Assembly: GCA_046329585.1 (NCBI GenBank)
Contig: JAXLUI010000002.1
Span: 1,798,001 to 1,862,000 of the forward strand
Length of the DNA: 64,000 nt
From: DLKC01 sp002478885
Lineage (GTDB): Bacteria; Bacteroidota; Bacteroidia; Chitinophagales; Chitinophagaceae
Direction: 5' to 3'
Shown: positions 33,116 through 42,412 of the stretch, in pieces
How positions within the stretch are numbered: position 1 is the first letter of the stretch
How the letters are laid out: every line of letters begins with the position of its first letter
Made by a program: the position numbers and the translations under genes
The notes under the pieces: generated by a model
The model's database searches: none
What the model was told of the DNA's origin: nothing
What the model saw: the letters and a program-made list of their open reading frames with translations, nothing else

Positions 33116-35752
33116 TTAGCTTAATGCAATCTCTTTATCAGCAAGCATAACTTTATTTATATCAATTTTTCCGTAGGCGGTTTTTACAGATACCTTTCCG
33201 GCTTTTAATGTGGCGGTACCAAAGCCCGTCGCCGTTGAGATAAAGGAAGTAAAATCGCCGATACGCGAATCAACAAACAGTGTCTTGTCAACCGCATCGT
33301 ACCGCAGGCCGGTGAGGGCCTGCAAATAACCATAACTGGAAAGCGCCCTTGCATACCAATGGCCGCATTCATATTCGTTGAAGGGGTTTCTTATTTTACC
33401 ATCGTAACGATTACGGCTGGCGCGCACTATGTCGAGCCCTTCTTTAACCTGCCCCATCAACATCAGGTGCGCCGCCACCTGGTGCTCAATACCCGTCCAC
33501 ACCTCATCGCTGTAAACAAAAGGCAAAGATAGCTTCCCTCCTTTTGGCCAGGAACACAAAAGTAAGCCAGCCTCCTCGCCCAATGCATATGCCGGGCGTT
33601 GCGGATTGGCGTGCTCACTAAGGTTCTCTTTCAGGTTGTACTTGTGAACAGCCAGTAAATGGCTTTTTGTTTTTGCCGGATCAACCACATCGGGCAGGGC
33701 ACACATCCGTGCGATCCATGCACCGAGGATGCCATCTGATAAACAACCCTTACCATACTGATATTTCGGCCCTTCCTTAATCAGCAATGCTTTTGCTTCT
33801 TCGGAATACTCGCCACCGAAAGACTTTGCGTTGGCCGGATTGGAAGCATTGAGGCCGTCGACCTGTATCTTCTGGATAAAAAACTCGCCGTCGTACAATT
33901 CCGTTTCAAGCAACTGCCTGCCACGCGCTGCAAGTTGCTGGTAAGCGCTTGTGTCGTCGCCAGTGAATTTTCCCATGGCAGTAATGGCGGTCAGCGCACC
34001 TACATAGAAACTGGTGTGCATTCCATCCGGTCCCCAGAATTCAATATCGTAAGTATTGTGATGGGGCTCTTCAATCGCACCGTGATGCCGGGGATCCCAT
34101 GTGCTGATACAATAATCCATGCTTTTTTTAACCATGGGATACATTTTCTTCAGCCAATCGTTGTCGCCGCTGATACGCCATTCGCGGTAGACTTTCATAA
34201 TACCGCCCAACTGCCCGTCTGCGGCGGAATGAAAAGAATGATCGGCAGCCTGTATGGGTAACGGCGCCCTGAATGTCTGGTGACCATTTACATCCTGGTC
34301 TTCACAGAATTCTGTGGCACGCAGGCTTCTTTCTAGCGTGGGAAACAAATGCGCCACGGCCTGTGCATAGTTCCATACATGGGTACAGGAGCCATGACAG
34401 CAACCCCAATCGTCACCACAACCTTCCCAGTTCCACAGCCGGCCATCGTATTGCCTTAAAACGGTTGGTGATTTTAAAATCGTTAGATTGGAAGCAATAG
34501 CCTCCATCACTTCAGGTGGCAGGGTGCTTGCATAAAATGCGTCGCTAAAAAGCAGGGAGCGTTTATAGAGATCGTCATAGTGGCCTTGCCAGTAAGCGCT
34601 GGCCGATGCTATACCATCAAACACGCTGCTGTAATACGGCTTGTGAAATTTACCGGAATAGTTTTTATCGTAAGGGTCAAGCCCGAGCACATCGGGAGAG
34701 CTGCAGCAACCCGCCGCCGGATCACAATGTTCTTTTTTATAGTCGCTGACACCGGCGTTCAGGTCTGTTTCCGGCGAATACCAGGCAAACATCAAACGCA
34801 GTTTTTTCTCCTTCCCTGCCCCCAGCGTAAACGGCACATACAAGGAAGCGCCCGGTGCATCCTTTTGTACCGGGGGCACAGATTTTACTTCGGCATTTTT
34901 TACGGCATTCCATGCCATCGTCAACGGGTCCCACCAACCGCCGCGAAACCAGCAATGATCAACAGTTGTTGCGGCATCATTGGTGAACACGGCAAAGTCG
35001 GTTTTAAGCCCCGGCTTATCTTTCAAGCCTTGTTCTGATAAAATAAAACCTTTATCCATTTGCCTGATGGCGTTTGAACCATCATCAACACGGAGAAAGT
35101 TTTTTGTATTAAAAGAAAACACCGCGTCGACCGGCGTGCTGCCTTTATTTACAAAGCTGTATTCGATTGCCGCAAAGGGCAAACTGGAATTGTGTTCGTC
35201 GGTAGGGATGAACGGGCTCCAGCCCGTGAGTTGAACTTTCAGGGGAATGTCATCATCTGCAAGATCGATATACGCGAAAGGAAATTTTGTTTCAAAAGAA
35301 GCGCGATGAAAATGAGGCAGGCCAATCGTGGCCCCCTCTGATCCGTTACCGGCATTGCGTGTGCCGAATTTTTTCCAGTCAGGCACCGGCCCCTCTAATA
35401 ATTTGGCACCATTCTTCACTCCCTTCACCGCAATGGCGGCGAACGCAGATGGCGTATTAAAGACTTCAGGCTTATTTCTTACAGACATATGCGAAATAGC
35501 CCCGGTACCTTCCAGGCAAAACATCCCCGCACCCATACCGCCCATGGGAAATGCAATCCTGTTCAGGTTATCGCCTGTATAAGCACTGTTATAACGATGG
35601 CCCGATGCCAGGGGCGCCGCCGAGTCGCGGGCTTGCCCGGAAGCATCTTTTTGCGGAGCCGCTTCCAAGACTCCCGTAGGAATGAGCGCGGCGGTAACGC
35701 TGCCTGCGCCAATATTTTTGAGGAATGACCTTCGTCCCGTTTTTGGTTTCAT
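33116..35752 (-). CDS. GH116-like beta-glucosidase/glucosylceramidase-family protein
   Basis: 878 residues. A twin-arginine type signal (GRRSFLKNIGAGSVTAA) directs folded export. The N-terminal beta domain (RIAFPMGGMGAGMFCLEGTG) and the C-terminal (alpha/alpha)6 domain (about residues 430-830) match bile-acid beta-glucosidase (GBA2)/GH116 proteins. Visible family motifs are CTHVWNYAQAVAHLFPTLER, NTYDIEFWGPDGMHTSFYVG and LPFVYSDEVWTGIEHQVAAH. The Asp in NTYDIEFWG fits the acid/base position of the family. It likely removes a sugar from a glycoside in the periplasm. It is a single gene; it converges on the DUF2807 gene. Confidence 0.88.
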   Translation of the reverse strand: MKPKTGRRSFLKNIGAGSVTAALIPTGVLEAAPQKDASGQARDSAAPLASGHRYNSAYTGDNLNRIAFPMGGMGAGMFCLEGTGAISHMSVRNKPEVFNTPSAFAAIAVKGVKNGAKLLEGPVPDWKKFGTRNAGNGSEGATIGLPHFHRASFETKFPFAYIDLADDDIPLKVQLTGWSPFIPTDEHNSSLPFAAIEYSFVNKGSTPVDAVFSFNTKNFLRVDDGSNAIRQMDKGFILSEQGLKDKPGLKTDFAVFTNDAATTVDHCWFRGGWWDPLTMAWNAVKNAEVKSVPPVQKDAPGASLYVPFTLGAGKEKKLRLMFAWYSPETDLNAGVSDYKKEHCDPAAGCCSSPDVLGLDPYDKNYSGKFHKPYYSSVFDGIASASAYWQGHYDDLYKRSLLFSDAFYASTLPPEVMEAIASNLTILKSPTVLRQYDGRLWNWEGCGDDWGCCHGSCTHVWNYAQAVAHLFPTLERSLRATEFCEDQDVNGHQTFRAPLPIQAADHSFHSAADGQLGGIMKVYREWRISGDNDWLKKMYPMVKKSMDYCISTWDPRHHGAIEEPHHNTYDIEFWGPDGMHTSFYVGALTAITAMGKFTGDDTSAYQQLAARGRQLLETELYDGEFFIQKIQVDGLNASNPANAKSFGGEYSEEAKALLIKEGPKYQYGKGCLSDGILGAWIARMCALPDVVDPAKTKSHLLAVHKYNLKENLSEHANPQRPAYALGEEAGLLLCSWPKGGKLSLPFVYSDEVWTGIEHQVAAHLMLMGQVKEGLDIVRASRNRYDGKIRNPFNEYECGHWYARALSSYGYLQALTGLRYDAVDKTLFVDSRIGDFTSFISTATGFGTATLKAGKVSVKTAYGKIDINKVMLADKEIALS

Positions 35753-35780
35753 GCAATCGCTGGTTAAGGTTTTTTATTGG

Positions 35781-35832
35781 TGTAGCCGGCGCCTGTAATG
35801 CTGCTCAACATTGTTGCGTCGCACACTTCGGC
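35781..35832 (-). repeat. Dispersed intergenic repeat, copy I (52 bp)
   Basis: Minus-strand reading: GCCGAAGTGTGCGACGCAAC to GCCGGCTACA. It lies 28 bp upstream of the GH116-like gene start. The rest of the 35753-36094 gap holds no gene; a CCCGGTTCAAAAG sequence at 36031-36043 may be the relic of another copy end. Confidence 0.75.
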
Positions 35833-36094
35833 TGCAGTGCACCTATCCAAAAACCAGTATAAATTAAATAATAGTTTCCGGTAAAACCAATGCAACCGTT
35901 TGATTAATTATACACATGCTGCAAATCGCTGCTTATAGCCGATGCAGGCAACCGCGATGCTTATTCCTACGGCAGATCCGATTCGCTCCTGCCGGGCGCT
36001 ACGCCAGCTTCATGCCAGGTCTTTAACCCGGTTCAAAAGAAAAAAACAAGCGCTTTCTTTTCTGCCTTATCAGGAATAACGTAGTTTCACAAGC

Positions 36095-37432
36095 ATGAGC
36101 AACAGCAACGATGTATCACTAAAAAAAGTTTTGCGACCTGTTCATTTATGGGGCATTGCCGTTGGTCTCGTTATATCGGGCGAATATTTTGGCTGGAATT
36201 ATGGCTGGGGCGTTGCCGGCACTATGGGCTTTTTAATCGCCACCTTACTCGTTACCGTTTTGTATGTATGCTTTATTTTCAGTTTTACAGAATTAACGAC
36301 CGGGATACCCAATGCCGGTGGGCCTTTTGCCTATGCATACCGCGCTTTTGGACCCATAGGCGCGCTGTTGGCAGGTTATGCCACCCTTATTGAATTTGTT
36401 TTTGCCCCGCCTGCCATCGCGTTTGCACTCGGTAGCTATGTACATTTTCTTTATCCCGGAACAGGTGTGCTTTCCACTGCCGTCACCTGCTATGTGCTAT
36501 TTACCGCGATCAACATGCTTGGCATAAAAGAGTCAGCCGTTTTTACACTGCTGGTAACCATTCTCGCTGTGATAGAACTGCTGTTATTTATGGGCATTGT
36601 GGCACCCTCGTTTAAAGTGGATAATTTTATGCATAACAACATGCCTTATGGTGTGCAGGGCATTTTCGCGGCGTTGCCGTTTGCAGTCTGGTTTTATCTC
36701 GGCATTGAAGGCGTGGCCATGGTGGCAGAGGAAGTGCACGAGCCACACCGCAATATTCCCCGTGGTTATATCCTGGGTATTGTTACGTTGGTATTGCTAA
36801 CACTTGGTGTAATGATACTGAGTGGAGGTATCGGCGATTGGCAAAAACTCGCCAATATTGATTACCCGCTGCCTGAGTCGATAAGCATGGTGCTGGGCAA
36901 AACGAACAACTGGACAAAAGTATTTGCAGGCATTGGCCTGTTTGGGCTAATCGCTTCCTTTCACGGCCTTATCATTGGCTATTCAAGGCAAATATTTGCG
37001 ATGGCAAGAGCCGGTTTTCTTCCATCCTTTCTTTCCCGGCTGAACAACCGGTTCCGCACGCCAAATAATGCACTGATCGCAGGCGGGGTCGTTGGACTGA
37101 TCTCTATTTTTACCGGTACGACAGATAAAGTGATTATCATATCGGCGCTGGGCGCGGTGCTCATGTATTGCATCAGCATGGTGGCGCTACTTGTAATGCG
37201 CAGTAAAGCAAAGCTGGAAACGGCAACATTCAAAACGCCTTTCTATCCTTATTTTCCATGGATCGCTTTGTTGCTTTCACTGGTGTGCCTCATTGCTATT
37301 ATTATCTATAACCTTATACTCAGTATTATATTCTTTGCAGGCCTTGTAGTTGTGCTTTGGATTTTTGTTGCGCTAAAAAAACACAAGACATTGCGGGAAG
37401 ACCTGGTGATGCAGGCTGCAACCGAAATTTAG
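36095..37432 (+). CDS. eat: Ethanolamine permease (APC family)
   Basis: 445 residues with about 12 membrane segments. The N-terminus (HLWGIAVGLVISGEYFGWNY) is characteristic of the ethanolamine:proton symporter branch of the amino acid/polyamine/organocation superfamily. Glycine-rich TM1 and the later PNAGGPFAYAYRAFGP motif are typical of APC transporters, as is FLARMNNRFRTPN-type loop sequence (here FLSRLNNRFRTPNNALIAG). The assignment rests on these motifs and on the eutB and eutC genes that follow on the same strand after 40 bp. It brings ethanolamine into the cytoplasm for the lyase. Confidence 0.9.
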   Translation: MSNSNDVSLKKVLRPVHLWGIAVGLVISGEYFGWNYGWGVAGTMGFLIATLLVTVLYVCFIFSFTELTTGIPNAGGPFAYAYRAFGPIGALLAGYATLIEFVFAPPAIAFALGSYVHFLYPGTGVLSTAVTCYVLFTAINMLGIKESAVFTLLVTILAVIELLLFMGIVAPSFKVDNFMHNNMPYGVQGIFAALPFAVWFYLGIEGVAMVAEEVHEPHRNIPRGYILGIVTLVLLTLGVMILSGGIGDWQKLANIDYPLPESISMVLGKTNNWTKVFAGIGLFGLIASFHGLIIGYSRQIFAMARAGFLPSFLSRLNNRFRTPNNALIAGGVVGLISIFTGTTDKVIIISALGAVLMYCISMVALLVMRSKAKLETATFKTPFYPYFPWIALLLSLVCLIAIIIYNLILSIIFFAGLVVVLWIFVALKKHKTLREDLVMQAATEI

Positions 37433-37472
37433 CACCTGGCGGATTGATTCTTACATTTGTCTTCGTTGATAT

Positions 37473-38846
37473 ATGGCTTACCATTGCAGCATACGCAACC
37501 GTAATTATACATTCAGTAATCTGAAAACATTGCTGGCAAAAGCAACGCCTTTCAGGAGTGGGGATGCGTTGGCCGGACTTACCGCTGCCAGTTATGAAGA
37601 AAGGGTTGCCGCGCAATTTGCGCTGGCCGACGTTCCACTGAAAAAATTCCTGCAGGAAGTACTGATCCCTTATGAATCGGACGAAGTAACAAGGCTGATC
37701 ATCGATACACACGACGCCGTTTCTTTCGCCCCGGTGAGCCATTTTACCGTCGGGCAATTCAGGGACTGGCTGCTGAGTGACGATGCCGACACCGCAACGC
37801 TTCAGCAACTCGCAGCAGGCCTCACACCGGAGATGGTTGCCGCGGTTTGTAAACTAATGCGTAACCAGGACCTGGTAAGTGTTGCACAAAAATGTGAGGT
37901 CATCACCCGGTTCCGGAATACGATCGGGTTAAAGGGGAGGCTGTCTGTGCGGCTACAACCCAATCACCCCACCGATGACCCGAGAGGTATTGCGGCAAGT
38001 ATTGCAGATGGCTTACTCTATGGCAGCGGCGACGCGATGATCGGCATTAACCCGGCAACAGACAGTCCGGCAGCGGTAGCCACTTTGTTGCATATGCTCG
38101 ACGAGGTACGCCAGAAATATGCCATACCAACACAAAGCTGCGTGTTGTGCCATGTAACATCAACGATTGATCTTATCAATCAAAATGCGCCAGTGGATCT
38201 CGTATTCCAGTCAATCGGCGGAACAGAAAAAACAAACAGCAGTTTCGGTATTGACATCAATCTTTTGCAGGAGGCGCATGATGCAGCGCAATCGCTGCAA
38301 AGGGGCACCGTCGGTAGTAACGTGATGTATTTCGAAACCGGGCAGGGTAGTTCATTGTCGGCCAATGCACATGACGGGATCGACCAGCAGACATGCGAAG
38401 CCAGGGCTTACGCGGTGGCCCGGCATTTTAAGCCACACCTGGTGAATTCGGTGGTTGGCTTTATCGGGCCTGAATACCTGTTCGACGGCAAACAGATTAT
38501 ACGTGCTGCGCTCGAGGATCATTGCTGCGCAAAGCTGCTCGGCCTGCCGATGGGGATGGATGTTTGCTATACCAATCATGCCGAGGCCGACCAGGATGAT
38601 ATGGATAATTTGCTCGTGCTGCTCGCCGTCGCAGGCTGTAACTACATCATGGGTGTGCCGGGTGCCGACGATATTCTGCTAAACTACCAGAGCACTTCTT
38701 TTCACGATGCCTTATTTTTAAGAAAACTGTTGGGGCTAAGGCCTGCACCTGAGTTTGAAGATTGGTTGCATAAGCAAGGTATCATAACTGAAGGCACAGC
38801 TTTCAACAGTATCCGGGGCGAACTGATAAAAGGAATTATACAATAA
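37473..38846 (+). CDS. eutB: Ethanolamine ammonia-lyase large subunit
   Basis: 457 residues, the usual length. The protein is the catalytic TIM-barrel subunit of the adenosylcobalamin-dependent enzyme that converts ethanolamine to acetaldehyde and ammonia. Typical segments are ADVPLKKFLQEVLIPYESDE, NTIGLKGRLSVRLQPNHP, DGLLYGSGDAMIGINPATD, YFETGQGSSLSANAHDGIDQ and TNHAEADQDDMDNLLVLL. The His/Asp and Glu-rich motifs that bind substrate (QGSSLSANAHDGIDQ) are intact. The gene follows the permease by 40 bp and precedes eutC. No reactivating factor (eutA) is next to it. Confidence 0.96.
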   Translation: MAYHCSIRNRNYTFSNLKTLLAKATPFRSGDALAGLTAASYEERVAAQFALADVPLKKFLQEVLIPYESDEVTRLIIDTHDAVSFAPVSHFTVGQFRDWLLSDDADTATLQQLAAGLTPEMVAAVCKLMRNQDLVSVAQKCEVITRFRNTIGLKGRLSVRLQPNHPTDDPRGIAASIADGLLYGSGDAMIGINPATDSPAAVATLLHMLDEVRQKYAIPTQSCVLCHVTSTIDLINQNAPVDLVFQSIGGTEKTNSSFGIDINLLQEAHDAAQSLQRGTVGSNVMYFETGQGSSLSANAHDGIDQQTCEARAYAVARHFKPHLVNSVVGFIGPEYLFDGKQIIRAALEDHCCAKLLGLPMGMDVCYTNHAEADQDDMDNLLVLLAVAGCNYIMGVPGADDILLNYQSTSFHDALFLRKLLGLRPAPEFEDWLHKQGIITEGTAFNSIRGELIKGIIQ

Positions 38847-38850
38847 TTTT

Positions 38851-38928
38851 TGAGCCCGGCACTGCAGTAAGGATGATGCTTATGCTGTGCCTGTAATGGA
38901 CGAAGGATTCGGGATCGCACGATCAGAG
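38851..38928 (-). repeat. Dispersed repeat, long copy J (78 bp)
   Basis: Minus-strand reading: CTCTGATCGTGCGATCCCG to GCCGGGCTCAAAAA. It fills most of the 117-bp gap between eutB and eutC, starting 5 bp after the eutB stop, so it is probably transcribed within the operon. Confidence 0.6.
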
Positions 38929-38963
38929 GAGATGTCCTGTCATCAATTTTTACCGGCAACAAA

Positions 38964-39728
38964 ATGTCAGAATTAAAAAAAATTACCGTTCAACAAGACC
39001 CGTGGTCTTCATTAAAAGCATATACTACTGCCCGTATTGCTTTGGGTAAAACAGGCGCTGCGCTGCCGCTAAAGGCATTGCTTGAATTCAGGCTTGCGCA
39101 TGCACATGCCAGGGATGCTGTCTATTCCCAAATAAACAGCGTTTTGTTCATCCAGGCGCTCGAAGCTTTGCGCATACCATATTTTTATTTACAAAGCCGT
39201 GCAAATACAAGGCATAAATATTTACAGAGACCAGATTTTGGCAGACAGCTGCATGCCGATTCGCATAAGCAGTTAGTCTTGTTTGAAAGTGGGGGCTATG
39301 ATATTGCCATCACGATTGCCGACGGACTTTCCGCCGCTGCTGTTAATGACAATGCCATTCCGTTGATTAAACTGTTGATCCCGGTATTACAGCAGGCCAA
39401 CCTGCGCATTGCACCACTTTGCCTGGTCGAACAGGGGCGGGTTGCAGTGGCAGATGAAACAGGTTCGTTGTTAAAAGCTACCCTGTCGCTGATACTCATT
39501 GGCGAAAGGCCGGGCCTTAGCTCACACGACAGCCTGGGCGCATATCTCACTTATGAACCTTCTGTTGGCACAACCGATGAAAGAAGAAACTGTATTTCGA
39601 ACATCAGGCCCGAAGGCATGACAGTAGCGCACGCAGCTGAAAAAATATTCTACCTTGTTAAGGAATCGCTGCGCTTGAAGTTATCGGGCGTGCAACTAAA
39701 AGACAATATGGGTTTGTTGCCACAATAA
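38964..39728 (+). CDS. eutC: Ethanolamine ammonia-lyase small subunit
   Basis: 254 residues. It forms the (EutB-EutC)n complex and helps to bind adenosylcobalamin. Typical segments are DPWSSLKAYTTARIALGKTG, LEFRLAHAHARDAVYSQ, YLQRPDFGRQL, DIAITIADGLSAAAVNDNA, LIGERPGLSSHDSLGAYLTY, and the Cys-containing RRNCISNIRPEGMTVAHAA. All of these are conserved in EutC. It is the last gene of the eat-eutB-eutC unit. Acetaldehyde dehydrogenase, microcompartment shell and EutA genes are not in the window. Confidence 0.95.
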   Translation: MSELKKITVQQDPWSSLKAYTTARIALGKTGAALPLKALLEFRLAHAHARDAVYSQINSVLFIQALEALRIPYFYLQSRANTRHKYLQRPDFGRQLHADSHKQLVLFESGGYDIAITIADGLSAAAVNDNAIPLIKLLIPVLQQANLRIAPLCLVEQGRVAVADETGSLLKATLSLILIGERPGLSSHDSLGAYLTYEPSVGTTDERRNCISNIRPEGMTVAHAAEKIFYLVKESLRLKLSGVQLKDNMGLLPQ

Positions 39729-39733
39729 CGAAA

Positions 39734-39785
39734 GCACAAGTGTGCGACGCAAGAGGCGATGCCATTGGCACAGATGCCGGCTACA
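39734..39785 (+). repeat. Dispersed intergenic repeat, copy K (52 bp)
   Basis: GCACAAGTGTGCGACGCAAG to GCCGGCTACA, then AAAAAA. It starts 5 bp after the eutC stop codon. Confidence 0.75.
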
Positions 39786-39806
39786 AAAAAATATTAATAC
39801 GGCAAT

Positions 39807-40745
39807 TTATTTACCCACGCCGCTGGCCTTAATGCGGGAGGCAATTTCCCGGGAGAACATTTCCGCACCTTTAACATTCATGTGGTTAAAATCGTAAAAG
39901 AGCGGCTTTTGCACATAGCGCGGATCAGTGCCATAATCCCACAACTTTACGCCGTATTTGGCGAGTATGGCCTTGCTTTGGATGAGGGCTTCGTTATCTG
40001 CAAACGGCTGCGCATACATTGGCGAAATGATCACAAACAACGGGATGTTTTTTTCGGTTACAGACTTTACAAAAAACTCCAGTTGTTCCTTTGAATACTG
40101 GTCGACTGAATCTCTCGTAAGCGAAGTAACATTATCGGGTGTTGGTGCCACCTTGCTCCCATGCAAGGGCTGGTAGCCATTGACATTGTCGTTTTTTGTG
40201 CGGCTGTGATTTCTTACAATAGAAAGGATAAGGGAATTATAGGCATACAGTTTTGATACCTGCGCCTTATAGTACTCTTTAGGGAACAGGTCGAGTGCAA
40301 GTTTTGCAAAGTGTTCGTTGGTTAGCACATACGGAAGAATCATTCCGGCTAAAGCATCTGCACCAAAGGGACCTGAGCGCCAGGCAATTTCCTTTGGCGT
40401 GAGATCTAAAATAATGGCCTTGGGTTTGTGCGTACCATTAATCGCTGCAGGCAATATTGCGGAGTGATAGATTACATTGGAGGCATTGCGTCCGCAGTTG
40501 AAACAGGAGAGCCCTAATGAATCGGTGAATATTCTTGGGTCGTAGGTATGTACTGCCCTGGAGCTGCCGTAAATAAGCACGTCTTCTTCGGGATCGTTGA
40601 TGGCATGTGCAAAGGCTGCAGAATCACCCATCGGCTCATCTTCGAAATAGTGCTCGATGATGGAACCCACTACCCTGTCAACCACAAACATTACCACCAG
40701 CAGGATGAATAATTTTTTAAAGAATTTGCCGTAACCTTTATTCAT
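39807..40745 (-). CDS. SGNH-like/AlgX-type accessory protein to the MBOAT gene
   Basis: 312 residues from ATG 40745. One N-terminal membrane segment (FFKKLFILLVVMFVVDRVV) precedes a periplasmic domain with an SGNH-like layout: VLIYGSSRAVHTYDPRIF (nucleophile Ser region), ILDLTPKEIAWR, LFVIISPMYAQPF and FYDFNHMNVKGAEMFSRE (catalytic Asp/His region). It is 10 bp downstream of an AlgI/DltB-type O-acyltransferase gene, and the two-gene pairing is the standard one for O-acetylation of an exported polysaccharide or wall polymer. The target polymer cannot be told from here. Confidence 0.8.
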   Translation of the reverse strand: MNKGYGKFFKKLFILLVVMFVVDRVVGSIIEHYFEDEPMGDSAAFAHAINDPEEDVLIYGSSRAVHTYDPRIFTDSLGLSCFNCGRNASNVIYHSAILPAAINGTHKPKAIILDLTPKEIAWRSGPFGADALAGMILPYVLTNEHFAKLALDLFPKEYYKAQVSKLYAYNSLILSIVRNHSRTKNDNVNGYQPLHGSKVAPTPDNVTSLTRDSVDQYSKEQLEFFVKSVTEKNIPLFVIISPMYAQPFADNEALIQSKAILAKYGVKLWDYGTDPRYVQKPLFYDFNHMNVKGAEMFSREIASRIKASGVGK

Positions 40746-40755
40746 TATAATGAGT

Positions 40756-42177
40756 TTAGAACTGGAAATAGATAAACTGACCACCATTGAAAACGCCTAC
40801 CATCAGCATGATGGTGAGGATCAGCACATAGCCTGTATACCTTATTACAACATTGTCGTTTCTTACCAGTTTTATATTGGGATAAAATTCCGTTACATGT
40901 TCGGTAATAACCAGGAGGGCCACCGCGAAAATATAGTACCCGAACGATGTTGGGGGTTCGCCCATATAAAAATTACCCGGCTTGAGTGTGAACATCGACT
41001 TCCAGATATACCAACCATCGCCGACGGTGTTTGCACGAAAGAATGTAGCGCTGGACGTACATACCAAAAAGGTCGCCACCGCCCTGAAAAAATTGGAGGT
41101 TGGCCCCAGCAGCTTGTGTATTTTCCGAAAAACCGGTTTAAAAATATTTTCGATAACGATAAAGGAACCATTAAGTAAACCCCATATCACAAAGGTCCAG
41201 TTGGCGCCATGCCAAAGGCCGCTGATAGCAAATACGATCAGCATGTTACGCATGGTGATCCATTGCCCGCGCCTGTTGCCGCCGAGTGGGAAATACAGGT
41301 AATCCCTGAACCAGGTTGTCAATGAGATATGCCATCGCTGCCACACTTCCTGTACACTTTTTGAAACAAGGATCGGCCGCCTGAAATTGGTCATAAGATC
41401 GTAGCCCATTACTTTGGCCGCACCAATGGCGATGTCGGAATAACCCGAAAAATCGCAATATATCTGGAACGCAAAAAAACAGGTGGCAACAATCATGGTA
41501 ACGCCGCTGTGGTGTTCTGCGTTATTATAAACTGCGTCAACGTAGGTAGCAAGCCTGTCGGCGACGATCAGTTTTTTTACAAAACCCCAAAGCATGATGC
41601 GCAGGCCGTCTACCACGCGGTCATAGTCAAAGTATTTCTTCTCATGAAACTGGTGAAGAATGTTTTGCGGCCTTTCAATCGGGCCGGCAACCAGTTGCGG
41701 GTAAAACATTACATACAGTGCATAAATACCAAAATGTTTCTCGGGCTTTTGATGTCCGCGATACACCTCGATGGTATAACTCATTGCCTGGAACGTGTGA
41801 AAAGAGAGTCCCACCGGCAACAATATACTCAGGTGAGGAATGGGATTCTTATAACCGAAATCACCCATTACCTGGGTTATATTGTAGTTTAAAAAATTAT
41901 AGTATTTAAAAAAAGCCAGCACCCCAATGTTTGCGACCAGGCTACAGATCAGCCATAGCTTGCGTTTACGCCCTTCAGTTCTTGCTATGTAAATACCGGC
42001 GAAATAATCCACGAAAATGGTAAATCCGAGAATAAGTATGTATACCGGTAAAAAATACATATAGAAATAGCAGCTTGCCGCCAGCAAAAGCAGCCATCTG
42101 AATCTATGTGGCAGAATAAAGAAAAGGGTGGTAACAATTATAAAGAATGCGACGAACGTTAATGAGTTAAAAACCAC
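40756..42177 (-). CDS. MBOAT-family O-acyltransferase (AlgI/DltB-like)
   Basis: 473 residues, start at a GTG. It is a multi-pass membrane enzyme; hydrophobic segments cover most of its length. Family motifs are YNFLNYNITQVMG, LPVGLSFHTFQAMSYTIEVY, FYPQLVAGPIERPQNILHQF, CDFSGYSDIAIGAAKVMGY, RRPILVSKSVQEVWQRWHIS, and the catalytic-His motif SGLWHGANWTFVIWG. In the AlgI and DltB systems it moves an acyl group across the membrane for transfer to a polymer. The SGNH-like gene that follows would do the last step. Confidence 0.92.
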   Translation of the reverse strand: MVFNSLTFVAFFIIVTTLFFILPHRFRWLLLLAASCYFYMYFLPVYILILGFTIFVDYFAGIYIARTEGRKRKLWLICSLVANIGVLAFFKYYNFLNYNITQVMGDFGYKNPIPHLSILLPVGLSFHTFQAMSYTIEVYRGHQKPEKHFGIYALYVMFYPQLVAGPIERPQNILHQFHEKKYFDYDRVVDGLRIMLWGFVKKLIVADRLATYVDAVYNNAEHHSGVTMIVATCFFAFQIYCDFSGYSDIAIGAAKVMGYDLMTNFRRPILVSKSVQEVWQRWHISLTTWFRDYLYFPLGGNRRGQWITMRNMLIVFAISGLWHGANWTFVIWGLLNGSFIVIENIFKPVFRKIHKLLGPTSNFFRAVATFLVCTSSATFFRANTVGDGWYIWKSMFTLKPGNFYMGEPPTSFGYYIFAVALLVITEHVTEFYPNIKLVRNDNVVIRYTGYVLILTIMLMVGVFNGGQFIYFQF

Positions 42178-42412
42178 AGGTTAAATGTTTTGGTATTTTA
42201 ATTATGCAGCAATGATACTGAAAATATCAAAAGAAAATGGCCCTTAACCAAAACTTATAATGCCCTGCCACGGGGTTAAACTTATTCACTAAAAACAGTC
42301 TTATTTACCGCGTTATATTTAAATGCAGTGCTTAATTTCGGCATGATAATCGTTTCTTTCATCCGGGCTTATGGCCGAACATTGATAAAATACCGGTCTA
42401 AAACAGCAAACT

